Of a stretch of 62,000 bases of DNA, positions 32,290 to 43,648 are shown one piece after another. The stretch's first letter is position 1; the number at the start of each line of letters is the position of its first letter. The translations under genes were made by a program, and so were the position numbers. The notes below the pieces were generated by a model. That model made no database searches. It was not told where the DNA came from and worked only from the letters and a program-made list of their open reading frames with translations. Source of the stretch: Adiantum capillus-veneris (Eukaryota > Streptophyta > Polypodiopsida > Polypodiales > Pteridaceae); contig CM043969.1 in NCBI GenBank assembly GCA_014529385.2, positions 74,446,676 to 74,508,675 of the forward strand, written 5' to 3'.

Positions 32290-33427
32290 ATGATCGGTGA
32301 TGAGGAAGTCATGCCAGTTTCCACCATTGGAAACCAAATCCCTAAAACTGACCCAATATTAGAAGAACAGACACCGGTTTGCTTTGCAATTGGAGCGGCT
32401 AAAACAAAAGTTGGAGTTGATCAATGTGAAGTAGACCAAGCTCTTGAAAATGCTGACGTAAAATGCTCTTCAGATCCGAGGAATGCAACAAAGGGTCTAG
32501 GCCAAGTAGAGGAGGATAAGGGAGTGCCTATTATTGTGGCACATGATGAGGCACGTGATCAATATGTGGGAGTCCAAGCTCCAGTAATGGCTGATGTGAA
32601 TATCACTTCAAAGCCAAGAGAAGATATAGAGTGTCTAGGCCATGTAGAGGAGGAGGCCAACATTGCAAATCAAAGCCAGGAACAGACAACAGAACACTGG
32701 ACAACCATAAGAGGTGGATACCTTTTGCAATATAGAAGGGAACATCGACAACAATAGAATGTCAACATTAGACATGACCAGTATGGACTCTTGTTTCAAG
32801 TAGGTATGGTTGTTTCGATAATATCAATTGTACTTAAATAATATATTCTTTTTTGTTTCTAACTACTTATATGTATGCACACAATGATTGCAGAGACTAA
32901 TTATTTTAGATCTCAATGGATTGTTGCTGCTACGACAACCATACTGTGTACCTACAGAGATCTCCGATTTACGTAGTTTTCGCTTGGGAAATCTCAGAGT
33001 AGTAATTCGACCAGGCACAAAGGAATTTTGGAATTTCTTGATTCCACAGTGTAGGGCTACTATCTGGTCTTTAGTGCAGCCCCAAAACTTGAATTCCCTT
33101 GTTACCATAGTTTGCAATTTCGCTGAAATTCAGAGATTGGATTTTTATTTTGTGTATAGTCAAAGAAATTGTATTACCATTGTGGGACATTTCCACCCAA
33201 CTAAACCTCATGTACAACTTTTCTACAAGCCCTTTGAACAGATCAATGTGCCTTATGATGCTCTCAATACTTTGTTGATTGATGACACACCACATAAGGG
33301 TTTACTTAATCCACCCGGCACTACTATTTCCCCACCTTCATTTGAAGGGCATCTTCACGATCTTTACCTAGAGGACATTTTGTTCCCATACCTGCAAGGA
33401 ATGTACTTACTCCCATTGAGCACATAG
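32290..33427 (+). CDS. FCP1/NIF-type phosphatase-like gene, probably two exons
   Basis: Exon 2 (from about 32894, after a TTGCAG acceptor) encodes a HAD-superfamily NIF/FCP1 domain of ~178 residues: LIILDLNGLLLLR at the catalytic loop, VVIRPGTKEFWNFL, a C-R-A-T-I-W-S segment, then DALNTLLIDDTPHKGLLNPP and YLQGMYLL at the end. The nucleophile motif is D-L-N-G-L; the second Asp of D-x-D-x-T/V is Asn. Related plant proteins with D-L-N-G exist as I recall them, and may be weak or inactive phosphatases. This frame has no ATG before the domain. Exon 1 (32290-32757) is an acidic 155-residue segment, LEEQTPVCF and GLGQVEEDKG being typical, with no known domain; a stop at 32756 and an uncertain donor (GTGGAT at 32711 or GTAGGT at 32800) leave the joining open. 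A stop codon ends it at 33427. It may be a host gene or a transposon-captured one. Confidence 0.65.
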
Positions 33428-33876
33428 GAATTTGTGCTTACAAATGTACTTAATAATTCATGGTTTATACATTAAATTGATATTGTCTACCTGTCTATGT
33501 GTTTAAAGTACTTAGAGAGAGAGAGAGAGAGAGAGAGCTCTTAATACACAATTAATAGCAGGCTCCCATATTTGCTGCAACTGTATTTAAGCCGCTTGCG
33601 CAACCCACAATTTATACACTTCATAATGATTCGTTGTACCTGTTTTGAGAGAGAGAGAGAACTGTGAGCAAACACTTGATATTAAGATTAAACTAGTAAA
33701 AAAATCTACATTTTGTTGAAGCCATTTAGGCTAGATTACATGGGCACGGTTTGAATACGGCCAGAAAGATCTCCACACAGAAAATGCTTCTCCCTTCGTT
33801 GCATTACTATTCGTCCGCTTAGCAAGAAATAAAAGTTTACAGAGTCAATGTCGGCAGTCTCCTCCAATATGTCATG
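33428..33876. other. Convergent intergenic region with GA microsatellites
   Basis: The two neighbouring genes end facing each other here. (GA)n runs lie at 33514-33537 and about 33646-33660. No other structure is seen; polyadenylation signals are not clear enough to call. Confidence 0.5.
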
Positions 33877-35127
33877 TCAAAGTTGCAAAAGATTGCATTG
33901 CTGCCTTATTGTAATTACTATCATAAGATTTAGGTCTTTTTCCACCACTTCCACGTCTATGATATCATTGTTTGCCAACCTTGCTACCTCTTGATCCATA
34001 AGCACATAGCAACCTTCAATAAGGTGAGAACGCTTGTACCAAAAGGAGATTATTAGTGTCTGTGTCGCAAGCAAATACTTGACAATGAAAGTGTCAAGAG
34101 CAATCTCGCAACATATGCCATCTGTTTCTTTTACATACCACCCTCCATCAAAAAGCTTATCACACAAGAGGGAATCAAATGATTTGCAGAGCAGCATAGT
34201 TTTAGCAACATGTACATTGCAAGTGTAAAATAACTCAACAAAGAGACCAACATGACAGAAATTTGTAAGTTTCACCAATTTAGTGGGTACAAAGTTTCGG
34301 AGAGAACTCTGAACATCCCTATAGAGCCTGCTCCTCAATGCCTCACTCATTGTTGTGTCGGGAACGGGCCAATCCACGGAGTTCCAGTTGGTTGGTAGTG
34401 AAACCTTCACCAACGCTCCTCTCTGATTCCTTTGATTGAGTTGGTAGAAATGGTCATAGAAGAAAATACCCTCGTCTGCAAGGCTTCCGCTAGTTTTGCC
34501 GGCATACTGCAAGACACCAATATGAGCATGGGTCACAAAGATGAGGCCTATAATGCACTCTAGTGGCTCCCATTCCTTATATGAGGAAGGATAAACATCT
34601 GTGAATGTAAAAGAATAGAAATATATACAAACATTTGTATAACCTAATTAAATATATGTAATAAGAGAAGAAAAAAACAGATTCACATTTGAAATGTAAG
34701 ATAACATTTATAGAGGAGTGCTAAATACTCGCTAAATAACTATCTCACAGTTGCACAGTGGATTATGCACCATGGAGACATCGCCGCCGTTAGCAATCAC
34801 ATTAGAGTGAGTGAAAACATGTTGAATCAAGAACTCTTTCACAGTCTTCTTACCAATCTCAACTTTGAAATCCAGAAGTCTTGCTTTCCATTCAGAACAA
34901 AACATATTTGTTGTCTGCGAGCTTTTTCTCCTTCTTGGCTGCATAAGAACCCAAGAACCTTTGCTTATCCTCTGCTCTTGCCACCTATTATCTGTAGTGA
35001 GAGAGTTTAATATTGAGATAGTGCTTATGCTACTACATGGTCTTCTTGGCACACTAATGGTGAGGTTAGTTGGGGATAGTGTAGAGCAACCTCTAGAACT
35101 TCTTGAGCAGGAAGAAGACGAAGCCAT
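33877..35127 (-). CDS. Unrecognised two-exon protein, possible plastid transit peptide
   Basis: Exon 1 (34732-35127) starts with MASSSSCSRSSRGCSTLSP and an S/R/T/P-rich, acid-poor N-terminus of ~45 residues, as in chloroplast transit peptides. Exon 2 (33877 to about 34597) carries ~240 residues: LQYAGKTSGSLADEGIFFYD, LPTNWNSVDWPVPDTTMSEA, KLFDGGWYVKETDGICCEIA and DNDIIDVEVVEKD-like ends. A TTTTACATTCACAG acceptor precedes exon 2 at about 34598; the donor near 34735 is unclear, since exon 1's frame ends in a stop just after NPLCNCEIVI. Both exons have the even texture of real coding sequence without internal stops. I do not recognise the family. A TATA-like TATATC lies about 50 bases upstream of the ATG. 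Confidence 0.6.
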
Positions 35128-35582
35128 AGCTATAATGGAGGGAGAATGAGTTGTGAAAGCCTTTCATAAAGGGAGTGGATATATTTTAATAAAGGGAGAG
35201 AGTTAGCTATCAATCAAGTGAGGTCTCAACAACTTGACGACTACTGGCAGTGGGCCTACTTCGTGAGATGAGGAAGTTACCTCAATATTTTAAAATACTT
35301 TTTTTCATTTTTGTGATATTTTCCATGCATTTCTACATTACATAAGGTTGTTGCTCACTGGTTGCGCCTTCCTTTCTCTCTCTTCAATAAGGCCCTCCAA
35401 ATGACCTCCAAAATTTCCTAATGCCATAGGCTAAGAAGCTCACCTCATAGAGTCACCATTCGTGTTGCCAAGATTAGCTCACTAGTCGTGTGAGTGTTTC
35501 CATGCCCCAGCCGAGTAGCTAATCCCTCCGGATTAATAATTTTGTTGGTCATTGGAGCTATGCAACAATGTAACCCCCAACA
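35128..35582 (+). repeat. Probable LTR of element C (right end)
   Basis: The stretch ends CCCCCAACA directly before a primer-binding site, which marks the 3' end of an LTR. The left end was not found; it cannot extend far into the exon starting at 35127. No second copy of this sequence was noticed in the window, so the LTR call rests on the primer site. Confidence 0.5.
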
Positions 35583-35602
35583 TTTGGTGTCGTTGCGGGG
35601 AC
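35583..35602 (+). promoter_or_regulatory. tRNA-Asp-type primer-binding site of element C
   Basis: TTTGGTGTCGTTGCGGGGAC differs at about three positions from the plant Ty3 primer site complementary to the tRNA-Asp 3' end, and lies directly after ACA. The same type of primer is used by element A. Confidence 0.75.
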
Positions 35603-37550
35603 GATGGCCTACGCTAGTGTAATTGTGGCATAATCGGATGTGTTTCCTCACTAATTTCACTTGTGTGTTTATGATTTTGTGGATGTTGGATGTGTGTGCA
35701 TGAAGAAATGTGTTCATTATTCGTTAATTTGTCATCGTATCTTGCCAATTGTGTGATTACACACTCTAATTTCACACTAAACCCTTGATAATTTGACTAA
35801 TTTTTCTAGCATACACACTAATTTTCTACGAACGATTGGAGCTTTCAACCGTCAATCTATCTTCAATGGAAAGGTAATCAAGGTGGTATTCTCAACCTCC
35901 CTAGAATCTAAAGATGTGTAGAATTGTGTAGAGACTCCACCATGATGCAATGTAATGTCAATGCTATGTTGTTGCAATGCAATGTTGATGCTATAAAATT
36001 TTTGGATTGTTTGTTTGCATGCCATCATAATGCCAAAATTTTTCAGATTTGGTGGCGTATGAATTTGACAAGTTCAATTGCTAATTAGTGATTGTAGATT
36101 GCTAATTGGGTGCCTAATTGAGTTAATTGCATGCTTGAATGGTCAATTGCAAGTGTGTGTATGCTTAATTTTAGGTGTGTGTGCACTACTTTGCCCTTGA
36201 TTGTGCACCTAAAAATCAATGTCTGCTTAATGATTTGTGAATTGTGATTGATGATTGATTTGTGTTGTGGTCATGCCCAACTAGAGATTTGTAAAATCAC
36301 ATAGTAATTTCGACAAGATTTACCCTTTTGTGTGCGCATCTAAAGATTGGAAAAAAAATGCCAATTATTAGTGTGTGTGTGTGTGTGTGTGTGTGTGCCT
36401 AAAAAGTGCTTAATGTGCATGATTAATTCCATTTTTGATTGCATGTTTGGTGTGCGTGATGGTTAATTGCTACATTTTTGAGCTCAAAACAAGGATTTAC
36501 ATACTCCAAATGCATCAAATTTTGACCTAATTTTGTCGCTAATTTTGCCGATTTATTCGCCTTGTTTGGATTTTATTGATCATTATTTGGCAATTGAATT
36601 GATGTGCTTTTTGTGATTTTATTTGGCTGCACTAATCCCCTATGTGTGGAGATTTTTTTTTAAAAAATGGTATTTTTGGAATAATTTTTGCATTGATTCC
36701 ATAAAAATTTGATATCTTGCGATTTTTACGAGCTGTTTTGAATGTGTGTTTGTGGCTTGATTTCGAGCGCATTTGGGCTTTCATTCGCCGAATTTTGAGC
36801 ATTTGCTATTTTCGAGGACGAGTTGATGATTTTGTCGAATTGGGCATTTTCAGTAAAAGTTGTTATTTTTGGTGTGCTTTTTGCATGTCAAAAGTGTTCG
36901 ATTGCGATTGCCGATGATTTTTTGAGATCTAGAATTTTCAAAAAAAAAAGGATTGTTTTTGGCAATTTTTGGGATTTTTTTGGCTTTTTGAGTGATTTTT
37001 AACGTTCGGCCTAATTTTGACACTTTTGGATGTTCGAAAATGAAAACAAAAACTGATTTGGAGTTTCTGTGTAGATTGGCGAGATTTATTAAACCTTGGC
37101 GTGCGGTCCGGTATGGCGTCGACGTTTGTGGCAGGTGATTTCCGATCTTTGCGGGCCGCGGCGAGAACAGCCCCTTGCGGTGCTAAGGTTCTGCCCACTC
37201 CCAAAGGTCCGATTATTAACCTTCTCTCTCCTCCCACTCTCTCTCTCTTCCACCCTCTCCCAAACGATTATTTACAATCTCTCACCTCCCCCCTCACTCT
37301 CTCTCCCCGCTACAGTCTTTGTCGTGTACCCCACCCTCTATCTCCCTTTTTGTTTTATTAAACCAAATAGTGTAGACACACACACCCCCTCTCACTCTCT
37401 CTCCTCATGCCCCGCTATCAGCGCTGCCCCTGTCCTGCGGACTCTTGCCCTGCTAGCTGCAGCCCATGCGCTCGCACACTCACACACGTTCTGCTACGCG
37501 TTTTTTCTCGTGTTCTATCCGCAAGTCAACCCTACCATATCAGCACATCG

Positions 37551-37625
<75 letters not shown>

Positions 37626-38734
37626 CCGCGTACTACGCGCCAGCCTTCAACTCCACCATCACTACGCAGGCCTGTGCTTCGCAATCAACACCCCGCAGGC
37701 CCGACTTCGCAATCAGCACCCCGCAGGCCCGTACTCGCCTCTCCCCCATCTCTCGCAATCAAGCCGCCATCAACGCCTACAGGTCACACGCACGCTGCCA
37801 TATAAGGTTTTCTTTAAACTCATTAAAAATCCAAAAATAAATCACAGGACATATAGAAAATTCATAGGAACTCACAAAAACTCATAAAAAATAAAAAATG
37901 ACATAGCTAAATCACCAAAAAACTTATAAAAAATAAAACCCTCAGAGAAAAGTCATGACAATTCAAAAACTGCCCAAAAAAATTCACAAAAATGATAAAA
38001 AATCATAATAGCTCCTAGAAAATCATAAAAAAATCCAAAATTGATCATAAAATTTCATAAAATCTTCAAAAAAATCCATAAAATTTACAAAATTCACAAG
38101 AAATTCAAAAAAACTAAAAAAATTCATTAAAAATCAAAACTTGGTTATTATAAAAAATCATAAGAATACTTTAAAAATTAGAAATTTCAAAATTTCATAA
38201 AAAATTAATAAAATAAAAAGAAAGTCGTTGAAAGAGCTCGAAAAAAGATAGAAAAGCAAAAAAACAAAGCGGAAAGAGTCGCACACCGAACAAACCGTGC
38301 AACAGCGAGCAAGTCGAAAAAAAAAAACAAGGCCGAGAAAATTACACAGCGCAAAGCGAAATAGAAAAACCGGAAAAAGTGAGCAAAAAGACCAACTCAA
38401 AGTCGTTTGAGGGGCAGGCAAACTTCAAAATTTGGCACGTTAGAAATTGGCAAGTGCAAGCGATTGCATTGCAAATTAGCTTTTAATCAGATGAACAAAG
38501 CACAAATCACGGTGGATTGCAAATTAAGTTGTTCAAGGCCCAGGTTTTCATCAGTTCAAAGGTTACAATCAATTCTGACATTGTCGAGCTAGAGTTGATC
38601 AACTCTTGTGAGTCTAAGAATAGTCGACTGCAAAAGTGCTTTGACATAGGCACTTTTATCAAGCCAAAATAGCAAAAATTTTGCTAATCGATACCAAAAT
38701 CTGCTAGGAGACAGTTTTTACAGAGCCAGCCAAC
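35603..38734 (+). mobile_element. Long leader of element C
   Basis: About 3.1 kb without a credible gene separates the primer site from the first gag-like ATG. It holds a (GT)n run at 36371-36397, a G/T-rich part (36100-37090), a C/T-rich part with a 71-base (CT)n run (37553-37623), and an A-rich part (37800-38260) made of AAAATTCATAAAA-like phrases. Frames of up to 263 codons across 37096-37887 are products of the CT bias. Confidence 0.55.
37553..37623. repeat. (CT)n microsatellite, 71 bases
   Basis: An uninterrupted CT run inside the C/T-rich part of the element C leader, flanked by further CT-rich sequence from 37210. Confidence 0.97.
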
Positions 38735-40190
38735 ATGGACTCAAATCGAGCCGAGAGTTCAAGTACAACAGAGCAAGCTAGTAGCAGTGGCAACACGTGC
38801 ACAATTGCAACAGAGCAAATTTTACAACTATATGGCTACAATGTAGATAAGGTTTTATATGCAGATTCAAAAGGCCATAGATACTTGATGAGCAGTAAAA
38901 GCAACACATGAGCCAAGATCCTATTGATTAGAGTAAAGCCAAATTTTGAGAACTCCCAAATGTTCACAGACTTCAGTGGAGCCAGGTATTGCAAGCTTAA
39001 AGATGAAGTGCAAATGAAATACCACCAGTCATGGTGTATTGCTCAGATTGTGGACGAAAAGGTGGACATTTTTTTAAAAGATTGTCCAAGAAATCCAGAC
39101 AACAAGGACACATCAACTGCCAAGCAAGATACACAAAAAATTGGAAATGCGAATCTCGATATAAGTGCATTTAACTCGTAACTTTTAATGCAATCGGATG
39201 ATCCTGCATTACCATTGGAAGCACCAGTAAAAAGATGCACAGGTACCTACCTGAAAATCTTAAAATTGATTCTTTGAACAACAAATTCCTGCATGAATTT
39301 AGTCAAGGTGTCGAGATATCACCGAATGTTGAAAAGACTGTTAGGTTTGCAAATGATTTTGCATCCACTACCACAAGTGTGCAATCATTCACGAGTCTAA
39401 GAGACACATCAAACATAATGCTGTTAGCTTTGTATGGTACACATAATTCATATGCACACTATGTAGACAAAAAAGGGCAACTGTACAAAAAGGATTAACC
39501 AGTGTTTGAACTGGCCACATACCAGCTCATAGAAGTGTGTCTAGTGATAGACCAGAAAGGATGGTTCATTTCAGAGGAAAGAATCTATTATAGCCCATCC
39601 TATCTAGAGCTGAAGGATATCACCCGAGTGAACCTAGAAATCTGTTTAGAGCCAAACTCTCCTCCATCGGAAATTAAGCTTCGACATTGTAGCCAAACGA
39701 GCATAAACTTTGACCAAAACAATCGTAGATATAGACAAGAGTCTAGCATCTATGATGCCTTGGGTCCTGAAATCACAAAAGCTCATATCATAGGAGACCC
39801 ATGGGATAGACAATATCAGGGCAAAGAGAAGGCTATCTATAGCTTGACTTGGGGAATAATTTGTCATGTTTCAAGGAGATACATAGGAAACTATGGAGAA
39901 GGTTTACAGATGCCAAACATCAATAGTGCTATCCAAAGTGTACCTTCACAGTCCCAAAAGGTGAGATTAAACCAGAGCCAAACAATTTTGAACTCTTACA
40001 ATGAAGCAGGCTATAGTGATCACCCTGGGAAGGGGGGAGTTGTAAATTCATCAAGCTCAGCTTATGTACTAGAAAATGCTACACCAGTTAGAAGCCCTAG
40101 AGCCTCTAACCAAAAGACCCCTTCAAAGCAAAAACCATTGAAAGATCATATGGTTGTTGGAAGTTTCCAATTGACCCAAATTCCATGAAA
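38735..40190 (+). pseudogene. Gag-like ORF of element C with a frameshifted zinc knuckle
   Basis: An ATG at 38735 opens MDSNRAESSSTTEQASSSG (ending at 38911), followed by frames 38924-39181, 39235-39498 and 39502-40188. At 39031-39093 a CCHC knuckle can be read across two frames: CSDCGRKGGHF, then after a seven-T run LKDC in the other frame. One extra T in that run would explain the break. The spacing C-x2-C-x5-H-x4-C equals that of element A's knuckle. The 39502-40188 part (WDRQYQGKEKAIYSLTWG and similar) is not recognised. This looks like the gag of a non-autonomous relative. Confidence 0.6.
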
Positions 40191-40275
40191 ATCTACAGAC
40201 AAATACCTCTATGGAGATCATCGAGGACAAAAGCTGATCTCCACAAGTCAAAGTCAAAAGCCGACAAATCTAATA

Positions 40276-40860
40276 GTGTTCAAACAGTTACATATGACCA
40301 AGCTCACATATGCATATCGAGATGCACATGGTAACGAATATCAGCAAGATCAAGACCTTGTACAAACCCTTATGGATGGTAAGACTAAAGTCAAAGACTA
40401 TCTGAAGATGATTCAAAGCCTCAAGATGCCAGAACAGGTGACAAAAAAGTCAAAGTCAATGAAAGCTAAAGTCTAGAAAGCTACACAAAGGTCACCACCA
40501 GAATCTCCTTCGAAGAGACAAATTCCTCGAAGAGACAGATTTTGCCAAAAGGTATAGTGGATCTATTAAGATTAAAGGTTACTCAGATGCAGGTGGACAA
40601 TGCTCAACAATTGCAAGCAAAAGGTGCAGTATTACAGTCAATGGAGTCAACATCAATTAAAGCAGGTGATCACAGCAAAGAGAATGTAGATAAAGCTCAA
40701 CCAAAGGGTGCTGCCACATCAATAGAAGTCAAATCAGACACAAAACCTGAGACGATCAAGTGCAACATTGTTGGTGAGAACGAAGAAAATCTGTCAAGAG
40801 AAGTAAAGCTAGACTTTTAGTTAGACAAGAACCTCATGTCTTTGTGCACTTGGAAAAGAT
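40276..40860 (+). pseudogene. Linker region of element C
   Basis: Two lysine-rich frames (40276-40476, 40542-40820) carry KVKDYLKMIQSLKMPEQ and KCNIVGENEENLS. No domain is recognised. They bridge the gag-like part and the protease-like part. Confidence 0.4.
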
Positions 40861-40879
40861 GTGGACAACCACAGCTAGA

Positions 40880-41810
40880 AGATGCTCCTGAATTTGTTAA
40901 CATATCTGGAGACAAACAAGAAGAATGCTAGGGAATCATCTCCACCACCATTGAAGTAAGTATACAGAACATTACAGCCCAATTTCACGTGATCACAACA
41001 AAGAATATGCCAGATGACATCATAATGGGAATGCCAATGGTCCAGAAGATGTAGAGATATAGAATGCAAACAAGATGCAATCTTCAGAGACAATTAAGAA
41101 TGAAGACCAAGACTGGTCACTAGCGGACGATAGCATAAAATCCTCAAGCACAATTCAAATGGAAGATCTTATTGAAGATGATTCATCTCCATCGAATAGA
41201 GCTCCAAAAGAGCTAGCATCAAATCAAGCAGCAACAAGTGTAGATCCAAAAGAGCAGAGAATGCCACCAAAGCCAGAAGTAAAGAAGAACAAGGTTACAA
41301 TCAACCAGGAAGCAATAGGAGGTCCAGAGATCAATTACTCATTGCCAACTGAATCAGCCGATGCAAGTCGGATTGGAAAACAAAGTCTCAAGCCACCCTC
41401 CATAGAGACACAGCTAGATCAAAATGAGACCATGGCAAAAGCAAGACAAAGATCTTCAATAGAACCAACAATGAGAATAGCTATAGTTCTCAATAGTACA
41501 AAAGGAGCAGGTGTCAGATGCAATGCTCTACTAGATAAAGAAACAAATTGCAATATGGTTGCAGACAACATGCAGAGCATTCTAGAGATTACTCAAGGCA
41601 AGCTGGATAATAGAGAAATCATGGGTAAGGGCTACAAGTCAAGAAGAACTAGTTGCTACCCTTAGCATCCAAAATCATGAAGAGCAGGTAAAGTTTCAGG
41701 TAAATTCTTCAAAGGACATGCATGCAGATGACATCCTTGGACATCACTAGTTAGACCAACACAAGGCCTACAAAAGAAGATACAATGCTATTACTCTCTT
41801 TTTCAAGAGG
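40880..41810 (+). pseudogene. Retropepsin-like domain(s) of element C
   Basis: Two protease-like pieces are seen. At about 40944-41052: STTIEVSIQNITAQFHV, then DDIIMGMPMVQKM, equal to D-I-I-L-G-x-P-W-L. At about 41470-41790: IAIVLNSTKGAGVRCNALLD with KETNCNMVA, where the usual catalytic D-S/T-G is D-K-E, then VKFQVNSSKDMHADDILGHH, stop, LDQHKAY. The second contains both halves of the fold with a lost active site. This supports the downstream domains of A and B being retropepsin-derived. Confidence 0.6.
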
Positions 41811-42468
41811 TAGCCAACAACATTTACAGATACCGTTAATGTTAAATTCAGAGTTACAGAAATCACAAGAATCGAAGATAAATCTTGCAGACAAAGGTAA
41901 AGCTAAAGTGGAACTTCCACCGATTAGCAAAGAAGGTGTGACAACATATGTCTCTACATCAAAGAACCCTCATGGATCAGCTTCTTCAAGCAAGTCAGGC
42001 TTTCAAAACTTCAAGGCAATTGCTGACCCAACTCAAACCTCTAAGGAGACACCCAGAAAAGCAAAGATATTTCAGCCAAAGTACTCAAGAAAGCAAAAGA
42101 TAGTAAAGCAAGTGTTTGTTCCGAGAAATTTAGTCAATTTCAATGATCCGGTTTGGATTAAAGATAGGATATCAACACAGAAAATCAAACACATGGGATG
42201 GATAGCATCACAATGGAGCTTAAAAGAACATGAGTACTATAGAGGTAACAGACAGATATGGGTACCAAAACCACAGGTTAGGGCATATGAAGTAATGTCA
42301 AGTCCCTCCCAAGAACGAAGGCCCACAAGGTATCAATCTTGCCAATATCCTAGGATACCTAAGAAGCAGGTATACAACAAAACAACATTGAGAGGTGCTA
42401 AAGTCTACCACAACTCTCTAGAGGATATAGAACAAAGACAGATCTCAAGGAATCTTCCAAATTCTTGA
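41785..42468 (+). pseudogene. W-x-P-K-motif region of element C
   Basis: An open frame of 227 codons contains DPVWIKDRIS, MGWIASQWSLKEHEYY and RQIWVPKPQVRAYEV. R-Q-I-W-V-P-K is identical to the motif at about 13998 in element A. The chain is lysine-, serine- and proline-rich elsewhere. It ends at 42468, after which no 3' ORF, polypurine tract or LTR was found. Confidence 0.6.
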
Positions 42469-42711
42469 TTTATTTCAAGCCATTGTAATATTTTAAGGTG
42501 TTGCGGGCTCAATGAGAGTTCCAAACTGTAAAGAATAGGTCAGTTAGTGTGTCTAAGTTGCAGATTCAGTAAGTGGTGGAGCCCTAAAGGCCTTGGGCAC
42601 CCGAACATTGCATATTTTACCCTAGGTATATAAGGCAGTGTGTAAAGAAATTAGAGTTCTCAAACTCATTTCTTGAGAGAAAACTTTAGTGAGAGCTCTT
42701 GAGGTTGGCGC
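42469..42711 (+). other. Junction with a TATA-like site
   Basis: TATATAAGG at about 42638-42646 precedes an ATG at 42712 by about 70 bases. It could be a promoter of the ancestral PPR gene or chance in A/T-rich sequence. Confidence 0.3.
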
Positions 42712-42729
42712 CATGGACAAGGAATACCA

Positions 42730-43640
42730 AATCCATGATGGGACTTTAAGACGCATGATGTGATGCTAAGCAATCCTCTTGTGGAAATGTATGCCAATCA
42801 TGGTGATCTTCCCCTTGCATAAAGATTCCTATAGAAATTTCCTTCATGTGACATCTCATGAAGTGCTTTGATTAGGGGATATGTTCAAAGTGGGTAAGAC
42901 CATACAAATGCAAAAAAGGACATTTCACCAAATGCATTAACCTGTCTAGGCATTCTAAGGGAGTTTTGTGTGGTTGGAGCCATTGAAAATCCATGATGAG
43001 ATATCATGAGGGTTATCGAGCAGGCTACATTGCTAGGTGGTGCTCATAGCACATGTATGCAAAATGTGGTACTCTTCCTTCAATCTTTTGTTTCTTGGAG
43101 TGCTTTGACTACAAGTAATGCCTAAAGAGGGAAAGGTGAGCATGTACTAAGATACTTTGAGCAAATAATGGGTGCTATAGCAACATTCTAGTACCTTTTT
43201 AATATGTATAGTCATCTAGGTCTCATCGAAAAGGGCCAATAAATTTTTATGATAAGATGGGAACCAAGTATGTGTTGAAGCCTAATCTAGAGTGTTTTGA
43301 TAGCATTGTTGACCTTATTGGACATGTAGGAAACGTACCAAAGGTTGTAGAATTCATAAATGAAATGCTTGTCAAAGGTTATAGAAGTCAAAAATGAAAT
43401 TCCTTTTTCTGCTAACTCTACAATCTGGCTTTACCTTTTGGGGCTTGCCAAAAGTGAACAAATGCCAATGTGGGCATTTGAAAATGTGATAGATCTGGAT
43501 AAATAGGATTAAGTAGCGTACATTTTGATGGCTAATATATTTTAGAGGCTGACATGGCCGAGAGGGCCAAAGACATTGAAGTAAGGATGGTTAATAAAAA
43601 AGCTCGGTAGAAACCAAGGTGTAGTCCACATACCAATTCA
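42730..43640 (+). pseudogene. PLS-class PPR protein pseudogene
   Basis: Across several frames the segment reads DVMLSNPLVEMYANHGDLPL, RFLxKFPSCDxIS, SALIRGYVQSG, then KPNLECFDSIVDLIGHVGNV with KVVEFINEM, a WLYLLGACQK-like motif, and VAYILMANIF followed by EADMAERAKDIEVRMVNKKA and PRCS. This is the order of the last PPR motifs, and of the E region ahead of the W-I-E-V/DYW part, in plant organelle RNA-editing factors. At least eight stops or frameshifts show it is long dead. N-terminal repeats and the DYW domain are absent. Confidence 0.85.
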
Positions 43641-43648
43641 AATAACAT

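Noticed and set aside
37096-37887. Open frame of 263 codons
   Set aside because: It runs through C/T-rich sequence and a 71-base CT microsatellite, giving Leu/Ser runs in every frame; no domain and parallel frames of similar length.
42703-42716. TTGGCGCCA as a primer-binding site
   Set aside because: Only the first eight bases fit; the following bases do not match a tRNA end and no LTR end precedes it.
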